A stretch of DNA of 33,113 nt from Tepidanaerobacter sp. GT38 (GTDB lineage Bacteria; Bacillota; Thermosediminibacteria; Thermosediminibacterales; Tepidanaerobacteraceae), in the NCBI RefSeq assembly GCF_021991635.1, contig NZ_JAFFJA010000076.1:1-33113 (forward strand), written 5' to 3'. The notes under the pieces are model-generated. The model saw nothing but the letters and a program-made list of their open reading frames with translations. It did no database searches and had not been told where the DNA came from. Position 1 is the stretch's first letter. Every line of letters begins with the position of its first letter. Below are positions 10,508 to 18,864 of this stretch, one piece after another. The translations under genes were made by a program, and so were the position numbers.

Positions 10508-10765
10508 AAAAATAAAAAACTCTCTCACTGATATAACATATCAGGGACGAGAGTTTTCCCGCGGTGCCACCCTGTTTGGATAATCCCACTCAAGCATTTA
10601 ACGCAATTAAACGTAAACCTCTACTTAGAGTTCAAGATTTCAGCTCCGGGGTGTTGGAAGACATACCACTATTCTAAAAGAGCTCTCAATCACGGCTCTT
10701 TCTCCCTGTCGAAAGCGATATATGCCTTTGCCCCATCCTTGCCTTTCTGCCATATCTATTTTTGA
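10508..10765 (-). promoter_or_regulatory. T-box riboswitch leader of aspS
   Basis: On the minus strand the T-box GGGTGGCACCGCGG (near plus-strand 10559-10573) is followed by an intrinsic terminator: ACTCTC and CTGATAT pair with ATATCAG and GAGAGAGT, then TTTTTTA (10518-10557). The UGGC bulge would pair with a GCCA tRNA end, matching tRNA-Asp. About 190 nt of structured leader lie upstream, with a distal AGCTC/GAGCT stem. I could not assign the specifier triplet with confidence: no GAC or GAT lies in the expected place and AAC is the nearest candidate. Uncharged cognate tRNA should prevent termination before aspS. Confidence 0.9.
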
Positions 10766-10770
10766 TGATT

Positions 10771-10799
10771 ATTATAATTAAATTAAATCACTGTGTCAA
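10771..10799 (-). promoter_or_regulatory. sigma-A promoter of the aspS T-box transcript
   Basis: TTGACA (10794-10799) and TATAAT (10771-10776) with a 17-bp spacer on the minus strand, a perfect consensus. It faces away from htrA, which starts on the other strand. Confidence 0.88.
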
Positions 10800-10817
10800 T
10801 GTTTTTACGGAGCTATT

Positions 10818-10871
10818 TTCACAAATTCATAACAAATTTCACATAAAGTTAATACAAAAAAAGGTTATAAT
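10818..10871 (+). promoter_or_regulatory. htrA promoter region with PhoP-box-like repeats
   Basis: A TATAAT at 10866-10871 precedes htrA but has no good -35 at 16-18 bp. Instead, four hexamers resembling the PhoP consensus TTHAYA lie upstream: TTCACA (10818), ATAACA (10829), TTCACA (10838) and TTAATA (10849). They form two pairs, each with the 11-bp period of PhoP/PhoB boxes. A weak -35 plus repeats suggests activation by a response regulator. The region is AT-rich, so chance is possible. Confidence 0.35.
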
Positions 10872-10908
10872 TTAAATAGTTATAAAATCGATAATGGAGG
10901 TTGAAACT

Positions 10909-12078
10909 ATGCAGTTATATAAAAAGAAATATATAATTGCAGTACTACTCGGCATTGCTCTAGGGGTTGCTCTGGTTACTGGAGGCATTTTTGCTTATAA
11001 CTTAATTTATCCGGAAACAATGGCTAGTGCAGGAAATGACCAAAACAAACAAGTTAACTTGACGTCAACCGGTATCCTACCTACAAATATACCGGAAATT
11101 GTGGATAAGGTCGGTGATGCTATTGTATATATTGAAACAACCGCCGAAAGCACAAGCCCTTCTGATCCCTTTTTTAACGATCCTTTTTTTAGATACTTTT
11201 TTGGAGACAGCTTCAGTTTTCGCACAACACCTAAAGTGAGTAAGGGTATCGGTACCGGTTTTATCATCGACCCCCAAGGCTATATTATTACTAACGAACA
11301 TGTTATAAGCAATGCGAAAGAAATTAACGTTACAGTAATAGGCTTTGACGAACCTTTTAAGGCAACTGTAGTAGGTAAAGATTTTAACCTGGATTTAGCA
11401 GTATTGAAGATAAATTCTACTAAAAAACTGCCTTACATTGAAATGGGAAATTCCGATGAGATGCGTGTTGGCGAATGGGTTATTGCTATAGGTAATCCAT
11501 ATAGACTTGACCACACAGTAACTGTAGGAGTAATAAGTGCTAAAGGAAGACCCGTGACTATTCCTGATACATCAACAGGCAAACAAAGAGTTTACAAAAA
11601 TTTAATTCAAACCGATGCAGCTATAAATCCCGGCAACAGCGGTGGCCCCTTGATTTCACTGGATGGCAAAGTTATCGGAATAAATACGGCAGTCAATGCA
11701 CAGGCACAAGGTATCGGTTTTGCCATACCAATAAACACAGCTAAAGAAGTTCTTGATGAACTTATAACAACCGGTTCAGTAACAAGGCCATTCATAGGTG
11801 TAGCTCTTCAAGATTTGACGAAAGATTTAGCAGAATACTTTAAGCTCAAAGAAGCCAAAGGAGCTATTATTGCAGATGTGGTTTCAGGCAGCCCAGCGGA
11901 AAAAGCAGGTTTAAAGCGCGGTGATGTAATATTAAAGATTAACGATACTGAGATAAATAATTCAAATGATGTCAGTAATATCGTCAGCAAATCTAAAGTT
12001 AATGATAAATTAGTAATGTTAATATTGCGAAACGGTCAAACCCAATTCGTTACCGTTGTAGTTGGAAAACAATCATAG
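10909..12078 (+). CDS. HtrA/DegP-like S1C serine protease with PDZ domain
   Basis: A 389-residue membrane-anchored protease that faces outside the membrane and degrades misfolded proteins. One N-terminal transmembrane helix (about 8-30) is followed by a linker, a trypsin-like domain with catalytic H131 (TNEHVIS), D162 (NLDLAVLKI) and S244 (NPGNSGGP), and one C-terminal PDZ domain (about 295-385, FIGVALQDLTK to LILRNGQTQ). A single PDZ is usual for Gram-positive HtrA. An ATG 15 nt upstream overlaps the GGAGG site, so the ATG at 10909 is the real start. It is the only plus-strand gene, monocistronic, with its own terminator; Gram-positive homologues answer to envelope-stress two-component systems such as CssRS. 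Confidence 0.95.
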   Translation: MQLYKKKYIIAVLLGIALGVALVTGGIFAYNLIYPETMASAGNDQNKQVNLTSTGILPTNIPEIVDKVGDAIVYIETTAESTSPSDPFFNDPFFRYFFGDSFSFRTTPKVSKGIGTGFIIDPQGYIITNEHVISNAKEINVTVIGFDEPFKATVVGKDFNLDLAVLKINSTKKLPYIEMGNSDEMRVGEWVIAIGNPYRLDHTVTVGVISAKGRPVTIPDTSTGKQRVYKNLIQTDAAINPGNSGGPLISLDGKVIGINTAVNAQAQGIGFAIPINTAKEVLDELITTGSVTRPFIGVALQDLTKDLAEYFKLKEAKGAIIADVVSGSPAEKAGLKRGDVILKINDTEINNSNDVSNIVSKSKVNDKLVMLILRNGQTQFVTVVVGKQS

Positions 12079-12092
12079 ATTATACTCAAAAT

Positions 12093-12127
12093 CCCGGCAA
12101 CTTAACTTCTTGCCGGGTTATTTTTTT
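12093..12127 (+). terminator. Intrinsic terminator of htrA
   Basis: CCCGGCAA (12093-12100) pairs with TTGCCGGG (12110-12117) and is followed by a T-rich tract to 12127 on the plus strand. Its T run overlaps the stop codon of the convergent 62-residue gene. Confidence 0.88.
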
Positions 12128-12314
12128 AGGAATTCCAAAGGGATTCGTTGGCCCATTTCTTTTTAATACTCTTTACCGTGTCAATATCTATATTTGCATA
12201 ATGGGCTATATCTTCATCGGAAATATCATCATCTTGACTGATAATATCGAGGATATCCGAATAGCAATCATAATAATTTAATAATTTTTTAAAACTCTTG
12301 ATTTTCTTGGCCAA
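12126..12314 (-). CDS. Hypothetical 62-residue protein, possible helix-turn-helix
   Basis: A small, charged, mostly helical protein. The C-terminal half (ISDEDIAHYANIDIDTVKSIKKKW) resembles a helix-turn-helix: a helix with DEDIAHYA, a short turn, and a recognition-like helix DTVKSIKKKW. The start is TTG at 12314, seven bases after GGGAGGG. I do not recognise the family. It is convergent with htrA and lies about 65 nt after the glyoxalase II-like gene, so it may share that mRNA. It could be a DNA-binding protein or a small adaptor; neither is shown. Confidence 0.6.
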   Translation of the reverse strand: MAKKIKSFKKLLNYYDCYSDILDIISQDDDISDEDIAHYANIDIDTVKSIKKKWANESLWNS

Positions 12315-12381
12315 ATTTATCCCTCCCGCAGCACTATTCCTAGTTTTCCCTAAATAAAAAAAAATATGTTTAGAGATATAG

Positions 12382-13002
12382 TTACTGCAGAAAGGGATTC
12401 ATGCTTTTTTCATAGGCTATGGTAGATGGTTCACCATGCCCTGGAAATATTTTTGTATCGTCTTCCAAAATTAATAACTTATTCTTAATGGAGCTGATAA
12501 GTTCATCTAAGGAACCACCTGGAAAATCAGTCCTGCCAATGGAACCTGCAAACAGAGTATCCCCAGTAAAGACTATATTATCAACTTGTATAGAGATGCC
12601 GCCAGGGGTATGGCCGGGAGTATGAATGATTTTTAAAACCAGCTTTCCTAAATTAAACATTTCATCGCCATTCAATGTTATATCTGCAGATGGTTGAGTA
12701 AGGCCTTTCCCAAAAAAGATTGACAGATTGTGCTTCGGAGAAGAAAGCATATGAGCATCTTTGTTGTGAATGGCTACTTTAGCATTGGTAGCATCCTTTA
12801 CTTTACTCAATGCTGCAATATGATCACTATGGCCATGTGTTAAAAAAATATATTTTACCATAAGTTTTTCGTCAGATATTACTTTTATTATATTATCAGC
12901 ATCACCGCCCGGGTCGATAACGGCTGCATCCTTACTTTCCTCATCGGCAATAATATAACAGTTAGTATCCAAAAACCCGACTTGTAAGTGCTTTAAAAAC
13001 AT
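12382..13002 (-). CDS. Metallo-beta-lactamase fold hydrolase, glyoxalase II-like
   Basis: A 206-residue hydrolase with the complete binuclear metal signature: THGHSDH (HxHxDH), the later GHTPGG histidine, FTGDTLF with the bridging Asp, and the final FPGHGEPS histidine. GRTDFPGG is typical of the YcbL/YqgX-type glyoxalase II-like group. The likely reaction is thioester hydrolysis, but the physiological substrate is not known. The start at 13002 (MFLKHLQVG) follows AGGAGG; the frame continues upstream into dtd. It lies 10 nt after dtd in the recJ-apt-rel-dtd operon, a common clostridial arrangement. Confidence 0.9.
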   Translation of the reverse strand: MFLKHLQVGFLDTNCYIIADEESKDAAVIDPGGDADNIIKVISDEKLMVKYIFLTHGHSDHIAALSKVKDATNAKVAIHNKDAHMLSSPKHNLSIFFGKGLTQPSADITLNGDEMFNLGKLVLKIIHTPGHTPGGISIQVDNIVFTGDTLFAGSIGRTDFPGGSLDELISSIKNKLLILEDDTKIFPGHGEPSTIAYEKSMNPFLQ

Positions 13003-13012
13003 TAAATTCCTC

Positions 13013-13462
13013 CTAAAACTGTTTTTTACTGTCAATTAGAATAGTAACGGGACCATCATTTAAAACATTTATTAACATGTGAGCTTGAAACTGACCTTTA
13101 TCAACTTTTTTAACTTTACCTTTGCAAATTTGAATTAGAGCTTCGTATAGCTTTTTTGCTTCATCAGGTTTAGCCGCCTGCACAAAACTTGGCCTAAAAC
13201 CCTTTCGCACATCACCCAAAAGGGTAAATTGCGATATAATAAGGAGCTCACCTTCCACCTCTAGGAGGGATTTGTTCATTTTGCCCTCCTCATCTTCAAA
13301 AACCCTAAGGCCTATGATTTTTTTTGCAATATACTCTACATCATCCATAGTATCGCCTTCAGCAACTCCTAAAAAAACAACAAGGCCCTTTTCAATTTGC
13401 CCGATTACATTGCCTTCAACAGAGACAAACGCCTCTTTAACTCTTTGAACTACTGCCCGCAT
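13013..13462 (-). CDS. dtd: D-aminoacyl-tRNA deacylase
   Basis: A 149-residue DTD-type deacylase that removes D-amino acids (and Gly from tRNA-Ala) from tRNA. It begins RAVVQRVKEAFVSVEG, has the active-site motif SQFTLLGDVRKGFRPSF, and carries the cross-subunit motif NDGPVTILID near the C-terminus (the Gly-cisPro element GP). Length matches the family. The ATG follows AAGGAGG, and the gene begins 10 nt after rel, the usual pairing in Firmicutes. Confidence 0.96.
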   Translation of the reverse strand: MRAVVQRVKEAFVSVEGNVIGQIEKGLVVFLGVAEGDTMDDVEYIAKKIIGLRVFEDEEGKMNKSLLEVEGELLIISQFTLLGDVRKGFRPSFVQAAKPDEAKKLYEALIQICKGKVKKVDKGQFQAHMLINVLNDGPVTILIDSKKQF

Positions 13463-13472
13463 GAAATCCTCC

Positions 13473-15647
13473 TTACATATTCATAACCCGTTTTACATCG
13501 TATATTCCTTTAATTTTTGAGATTTTTTGCATTACACTTTCCAAATGTTGCTTACTGCTGATCTCCAAAATCAAATCAATAATAGCAATGCCGTTTTTGG
13601 TAGCTCTTGCATTGACGGCATCAATATTTGTTTTAAAATCTCCTATTAGATTAATAACTTCAGAAAGCAAGCCTGGTCTATCATAAGCCCAAACTTGAAT
13701 TTCCACAGGGTAACAACTGTCTTCAAACCCTTCCCACTTAACCTCAGTTAGCCTTGCTCTGTCAAAATTACCTTGTCTAATGTTTTTGCAATCCTGTCTG
13801 TGAATTGATATTCCCCTACCGCGGGTTACATACCCAATGATTTTATCACCGGGAACAGGGTTACAGCATCTGGAAAACTTGACTAACAGATTGCCGATAC
13901 CATCTATTTTAATTCCTCGATCTAATTTCTTTTGAATCTTAGATTTACCATCGCCTTTTTCTAAATTAAGCTCCAGTTTGTCAGGTTGAGCATTCTTCTT
14001 GTATTCATCCAATATCTTTTGAAAAATTTGCTTTGCTGTAACTGCTCCATAACCTATTGCGGCATACATATCATCGATATTTGTAAAGCTCATACGTTTA
14101 AGTATATTATTCATAAAATCATATTTTATTAACTGGTATATGTCATATCCCTGTCTTCTGGCTTCTTTTTCAAGCATTTCCTTTCCCCGGGCGATGTTTT
14201 CATCACGTCGTTCTTTTTTAAACCATTGTCTAATTTTATTTTTAGCCTGGGGAGATTTTACTATATTTAACCAGTCTCTACTTGGGCCGTTGCTATGGCT
14301 AGAGGTTATAATCTCAATTATATCGCCATTTACCAACTCATAGTCCAGCGGGACCATTTTCCCGTTGACCTTTGCTCCTATACATCGATTTCCTATATCA
14401 GTATGAATCCTATACGCAAAATCAATGGGACAAGACCCTTTAGGTAAATCGATGACATCACCTTTAGGGGTAAATACATAAACTTCATCAGTAAATAAGT
14501 CGATTTTTAAAGTCTCCATAAAGTCTTTGGCATCTCGTAAATCCCTTTGCCAGTCTAGGATTTCTCTAAGCCAAGAAAGTTTTTGTTCAAAATCACTGTT
14601 GTTTTTAGCACCCTCTTTGTATCTCCAGTGGGCTGCGATTCCATATTCGGCAGTTTTGTGCATTTCGTAAGTTCTGATTTGTATTTCCAGAGGATCACCT
14701 GAGGAATCTATTACCGTCGTATGAAGGGACTGGTACATATTAGGTTTTGGCATAGCTATATAATCCTTAAATCTTCCGGGAATGGGTTTCCATAAAGTAT
14801 GGACTACTCCAAGGGCTCCATAACAATCCTTTACTGTATTTACTATAACTCTTACTGCAGTTAAATCATATATTTGCTCGAAAGTTTTATTTTGTTCTTT
14901 CATTTTTTTATAAATGCTGTAAAAATGTTTAGGCCTGCCCTGTATTTCAGCTGATATGCCGGCAGAAGTAAGCCGCTCTTTGAGAATGGCTATCATTTCA
15001 TTTATGTGATTTTCTCTTTCCTGCCTCTTTTTTGCTACTTTTTCCACAAGTTCATAATAGTGTTCCGGTTCCAGATATCTGAAGGCTATATCTTCTAATT
15101 CCCATTTTACTTTTGAAATTCCTAAGCGATGAGCAAGGGGCGCAAAAATATCCAGGGTTTCCTTAGCCTTTGCCAACTGTTTTTCTTTAGGCAATGATTT
15201 TAGCGTCCTCATGTTGTGGAGCCTATCTGCAAGCTTTATTAAAATTATGCGAATGTCTTTTGCCATGGCAAAAAACATCTTACGAAGATTTTCCGCCTGT
15301 TGCTCTTCCTTGGTTTTAAACTCAAGTTTACCTAGTTTTGTTACACCATCAACTAAGAGAGCGACTTCTGGTCCAAAATTGCTTTCTATATCTTCTATAG
15401 TATACGGGGTATCTTCCACTACATCATGCAAAAGGCCTGCAGCAATAGTTGGAAGGTCTAATTCTAAATCAGCCAGTATCTTAGCAACTTCTAAAGGGTG
15501 GAAGATAAACAACTCACCGGAAATCCGATGTTGACCGCTGTGAGCCTCTTTTGCAAATTCATAAGCCTTTCTTATTATACTAAGGTCAGCTGATGGACTA
15601 TATGATAATATTTGTTTTTCCAAAACAGCGATATCCAAATCTTCCAC
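13473..15647 (-). CDS. Bifunctional (p)ppGpp synthetase/hydrolase (Rel)
   Basis: A 724-residue long RelA/SpoT homologue. The N-terminal HD hydrolase domain is intact (H50, H74-D75, E78-D79 in LLHDVVEDT, and RLHNMRTL), so it should degrade as well as make ppGpp. The synthetase domain shows YQSLHTTVI, then come TGS (VYVFTPKGDVIDLPKGSCP), a zinc-finger/CC region (SRCCNPVPGD) and a C-terminal ACT domain (DRPGLLSEVINLIGD). The listed start is GTG; an AGGGGTGG ribosome site runs into that codon, so a TTG three codons later (15638) is a plausible alternative. It lies between apt and dtd in the recJ operon. As the only long RSH here it is probably the cell's main stringent factor. Confidence 0.95.
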   Translation of the reverse strand: MEDLDIAVLEKQILSYSPSADLSIIRKAYEFAKEAHSGQHRISGELFIFHPLEVAKILADLELDLPTIAAGLLHDVVEDTPYTIEDIESNFGPEVALLVDGVTKLGKLEFKTKEEQQAENLRKMFFAMAKDIRIILIKLADRLHNMRTLKSLPKEKQLAKAKETLDIFAPLAHRLGISKVKWELEDIAFRYLEPEHYYELVEKVAKKRQERENHINEMIAILKERLTSAGISAEIQGRPKHFYSIYKKMKEQNKTFEQIYDLTAVRVIVNTVKDCYGALGVVHTLWKPIPGRFKDYIAMPKPNMYQSLHTTVIDSSGDPLEIQIRTYEMHKTAEYGIAAHWRYKEGAKNNSDFEQKLSWLREILDWQRDLRDAKDFMETLKIDLFTDEVYVFTPKGDVIDLPKGSCPIDFAYRIHTDIGNRCIGAKVNGKMVPLDYELVNGDIIEIITSSHSNGPSRDWLNIVKSPQAKNKIRQWFKKERRDENIARGKEMLEKEARRQGYDIYQLIKYDFMNNILKRMSFTNIDDMYAAIGYGAVTAKQIFQKILDEYKKNAQPDKLELNLEKGDGKSKIQKKLDRGIKIDGIGNLLVKFSRCCNPVPGDKIIGYVTRGRGISIHRQDCKNIRQGNFDRARLTEVKWEGFEDSCYPVEIQVWAYDRPGLLSEVINLIGDFKTNIDAVNARATKNGIAIIDLILEISSKQHLESVMQKISKIKGIYDVKRVMNM

Positions 15648-15661
15648 CCCTGACTAATAAA

Positions 15662-16174
15662 TTAATACTTTACAAGAGAAAAGACTTCATAATTTGATAA
15701 TTGCTCTCTACCTTTCAAATCTTCCAATTCAATAAGAAATACAACTGCAGCAACTTGTCCTCCTAGCTTTTCCACAAGCTCTATGGTAGAAATAATAGTA
15801 CCGCCTGTGGCAAGTAAGTCATCTGCTACTACTACTTTTTGACCAGGTTTTATAGCATCCACATGCATCTCAATTATATCGGAACCATATTCCAGCTTGT
15901 ATTCAGCCTTGATGGTCTCTCCAGGCAATTTGCCCCTTTTTCTAGTTGGCACAAATCCAACACCCAATTCATAAGCAAGAGGTGCTCCTATAATAAATCC
16001 CCGAGCTTCAGGACCGGTAATTAAATCCACTTCTTTATGGCGTATTAGTTCTGCCATGGATTTTATGGCTTCTTTATAAGCTTTGCCATCTTTTATCAAT
16101 GTCGTAATATCTTTAAAACTAATTCCTTTTTTGGGGAAATCCTCAATGACTCTAATTTTTTCTTTAAAATCCAT
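15662..16174 (-). CDS. apt: Adenine phosphoribosyltransferase
   Basis: A 170-residue type I phosphoribosyltransferase that makes AMP from adenine and PRPP. The PRPP loop is [13 protein letters not shown] at residues 114-126. [18 protein letters not shown] is the typical N-terminal signature, and [18 protein letters not shown] the hood/adenine region. Length is standard. It sits between recJ and rel, as in many Bacilli and Clostridia. Confidence 0.96.
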   Translation of the reverse strand: MDFKEKIRVIEDFPKKGISFKDITTLIKDGKAYKEAIKSMAELIRHKEVDLITGPEARGFIIGAPLAYELGVGFVPTRKRGKLPGETIKAEYKLEYGSDIIEMHVDAIKPGQKVVVADDLLATGGTIISTIELVEKLGGQVAAVVFLIELEDLKGREQLSNYEVFSLVKY

Positions 16175-16188
16175 CTATTTTCCTCCAT

Positions 16189-18744
16189 CTAAAATAATTT
16201 TGATTGAAGTATTAAATATTCATTATAAAATTCCACTACATCCTTTGCAAGTGAATGAAGCAACATATATGTACGCGATGATTCTAATTTAAAAGTACTA
16301 TCGTGTTTTCTATAGTCAGTTATATTTAATAATCCGCCTTTTTGATTGAATTTAATAATATTTAGGTCTTGAAAAATATTAAAAACATTAATTAAGCCTA
16401 CAGTATGCATATCAATTCCATATTGTTCATGCAGAATATCTATTAGTTTGTAAATGTCCAAGGTGCATACGAATTTACCTGCTGTCAGCTTGCCAACCGT
16501 ATGATAAACTGCTTTTAACTGATTTACGCTGGGCAAAATCTGCCTACACACTAAAAAATTATAACGCAAATCCCCTCGCTTAAAAAGTATATGAATTTTT
16601 GATGTAGATGGTAAGCTTGTCAGTTGTGCGTTTAACAGTTTAATACTAAAAGGGGTATCAAAAAACACAATGTCATCGAAATTTTCATCACTGACCTCAG
16701 CAAAGGGATCAACCACAATAAAATTATTTGCGCTATTATTTATAATTGAACTTAAGTCATAAAATACTTTTATATCGTTGATTAAACTATCATAGCCATT
16801 AAGATAGGTTAATAATTGCCAGGCTTTATATGGCGTATTTACTACTATAATAACTTTTCTCTGCGTTTCAAAAAGCCCTTTAATATAGTTCATTCTTTCC
16901 TGAGTAGTCTTATTAGCTAATACTACAAAGTTGCTTTTATCTATTCCTTTTTTTTCAGTCAAAACAGCACTATTTCTGTTGTTCAAGTTTAAAAGAAAGT
17001 ACTTGTAATAGTTTTTTTCTACATCATCTAACAATTTATCACGCAAAAAGGGAACTTTTAAATCTTTAATATTTAACTGCAATCCTTCAAAACCTTTCCA
17101 GCGATTCACTTCAAGATTAAAAGCTAAATCCATTATCGAAGCCATTTCTAAATCTTCTTTATATAAGCCAAAGTTAAATCCAATAGCATCAATATTTGCT
17201 TCATGACTTTTTAAATTTAATTTTAAGTGTTTATCCCCATTTCCTACTGTCCGTGAATCTAGGATATGCAAGTTCCTACATATAAAAACCGGTTTGGGAT
17301 TGCCATAACCAAAGGGTTTCATAAGTTCAAGCTGCTGTGCCAGTTGTAATGTAAGATCCCTCTTGTTTAATTCCAAATCTATATCGAGTTTTGGCCTTAA
17401 ATCCATTTTTTTAAAAGCATCTTTATGAAGCTCATTTATTTTTTCTCGAAACAAATCTATATTCTCTACTTTTATCTTTAAGCCTACTGCTTGCTCATGA
17501 CCACCATATTTTATAAGCAAATTGGATAAATCACCTATAGCTTTAAAAAGGTTAAACCCTGAAACGCTTCTGCCTGAACCTCTACCTTCACCTTTTTGTT
17601 CTGCTATCATAATACAGGGCCTACAATAGATTTCAACTAATTTTGAAGCAACGGTCCCAATAACTCCAGGATGCCAATTGGGACTTGAAACGACTATTAT
17701 ACTATTTGTGTCTAAATCTATTTTTTGTTCGATTATTTCCTTTGCTTCCTCCAATACTTTTACCTCAAGGGCTTGCCGTTCCTGATTGATTTTTTCAAGT
17801 TTATTTGCTAACTCAAAGGCATGGTCTTCGTTTTCAGACAACAAAAGTTCTACAGCTATTTTAGGATCAGCGATCCTTCCCGCCGCATTTATTCTTGGTG
17901 CTAATAAGTAGCTGATTTTAGACGGTTCAACCGGAGTATCCTTTAAATTTAATAAAGCCATCATTGCCAAAAGGCCTTTATTATCTGTAAATGCCAAATT
18001 TTCAAGGCCATTTTTCACAATTATCCGATTTTCATCTAAGAGTATAACCATATCAGCTACTGTTCCGATGGCAGCTAACTCCAAAAACTCCTGGTATAGC
18101 TTTTGGGGACAAGCATAGGTATCCATCAAAGCATGGGCGAGTTTTAATGCAACGCCTACACCGGCTAATTCTTTAAACGGATAGCTGCAATCCCTTTGCT
18201 TAGGATTAATTACAGCAATAGCTTGAGGAATTTCTAGTTGTGGTTCATGATGGTCAGTTATAATAACATCTAATCCTAAAGAAGAAGCATATTTTACTTC
18301 TTCATTAGAGCTAATGCCATTATCTACAGTTATTATTAAATCAGTTTTTTTACTATGTATCTCTTCTATGGCCTCTTTATTAAGACCATAGCCCTCATCA
18401 AGCCTTGAAGGAATATAATAGTGGACATTACCTCCTAAGCTTTTCAGCAGCTTGACGAGAATGGCACAGCTTGTTATCCCATCAACATCATAATCTCCAT
18501 AAACTACTATCCGCTGCTGTTTGGCCAGGGCCTCCTTTATGCGCCTTACTGCTTTATCCATATCTTTTAGCAGCATTGGATTATATAAATACTCTAACTT
18601 GGGAAAAAGGTACCTCTGAATCTGTTCAGGCGTCACTATACCTCTTTTTTTAAGCAATTGAAGTATTATTGGATGAAGATTGCCATAGGTCCCATCACTT
18701 TCCCCTACAGAATCAACTTGCCATATATAATTGCCAAAAATCAT
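16189..18744 (-). CDS. recJ: Single-stranded-DNA-specific exonuclease RecJ, long form
   Basis: A 5'-3' ssDNA exonuclease of the DHH superfamily, acting in recombination and mismatch repair. The DHH core shows GDYDVDG (D84, D86, D88) and TDHHEPQ (D164-H165-H166); DHHA1 has GRGSGRS and GGHEQAVGL (GGH at 414-416), and an OB-fold follows to about 560. The final 250 residues form the extra region seen in many Firmicute RecJ proteins. Here it includes VIIVVNTPYKAWQLLTYL and NNFIVVDPF, like a decayed P-loop/helicase module without Walker motifs. At 851 residues it is much longer than E. coli RecJ. It is the first gene of the recJ-apt-rel-dtd operon behind a clear promoter. Confidence 0.94.
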   Translation of the reverse strand: MIFGNYIWQVDSVGESDGTYGNLHPIILQLLKKRGIVTPEQIQRYLFPKLEYLYNPMLLKDMDKAVRRIKEALAKQQRIVVYGDYDVDGITSCAILVKLLKSLGGNVHYYIPSRLDEGYGLNKEAIEEIHSKKTDLIITVDNGISSNEEVKYASSLGLDVIITDHHEPQLEIPQAIAVINPKQRDCSYPFKELAGVGVALKLAHALMDTYACPQKLYQEFLELAAIGTVADMVILLDENRIIVKNGLENLAFTDNKGLLAMMALLNLKDTPVEPSKISYLLAPRINAAGRIADPKIAVELLLSENEDHAFELANKLEKINQERQALEVKVLEEAKEIIEQKIDLDTNSIIVVSSPNWHPGVIGTVASKLVEIYCRPCIMIAEQKGEGRGSGRSVSGFNLFKAIGDLSNLLIKYGGHEQAVGLKIKVENIDLFREKINELHKDAFKKMDLRPKLDIDLELNKRDLTLQLAQQLELMKPFGYGNPKPVFICRNLHILDSRTVGNGDKHLKLNLKSHEANIDAIGFNFGLYKEDLEMASIMDLAFNLEVNRWKGFEGLQLNIKDLKVPFLRDKLLDDVEKNYYKYFLLNLNNRNSAVLTEKKGIDKSNFVVLANKTTQERMNYIKGLFETQRKVIIVVNTPYKAWQLLTYLNGYDSLINDIKVFYDLSSIINNSANNFIVVDPFAEVSDENFDDIVFFDTPFSIKLLNAQLTSLPSTSKIHILFKRGDLRYNFLVCRQILPSVNQLKAVYHTVGKLTAGKFVCTLDIYKLIDILHEQYGIDMHTVGLINVFNIFQDLNIIKFNQKGGLLNITDYRKHDSTFKLESSRTYMLLHSLAKDVVEFYNEYLILQSKLF

Positions 18745-18804
18745 TCTTTCCTCCGGTTTTATAAAGGGTGATATAAGATAATTTTTACATTTTCAACATA
18801 TATA

Positions 18805-18833
18805 ATTATAAACCAATACCATTTTTATATCAA
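18805..18833 (-). promoter_or_regulatory. sigma-A promoter of the recJ-apt-rel-dtd operon
   Basis: TTGATA (18828-18833) and TATAAT (18805-18810), 17-bp spacer, minus strand, directly after the terminator of the VWA gene. Confidence 0.82.
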
Positions 18834-18837
18834 TAAC

Positions 18838-18864
18838 AACAAAAATCGAGCCGTAGCTCGATTT
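18838..18864 (-). terminator. Intrinsic terminator after the AAA+/VWA gene pair
   Basis: AAATCGAGC and GCTCGATTT (arms 18856-18864 and 18843-18851, loop of four) followed by TTTTTGTT on the minus strand. The hairpin overlaps the VWA stop codon, so this transcript ends before the recJ promoter. Confidence 0.88.

Noticed and set aside
10461-10589. N-terminal extension of the aspS open frame
   Set aside because: It reads through the T-box motif and terminator; the ATG at 10460 has the correct ribosome site and N-terminus.
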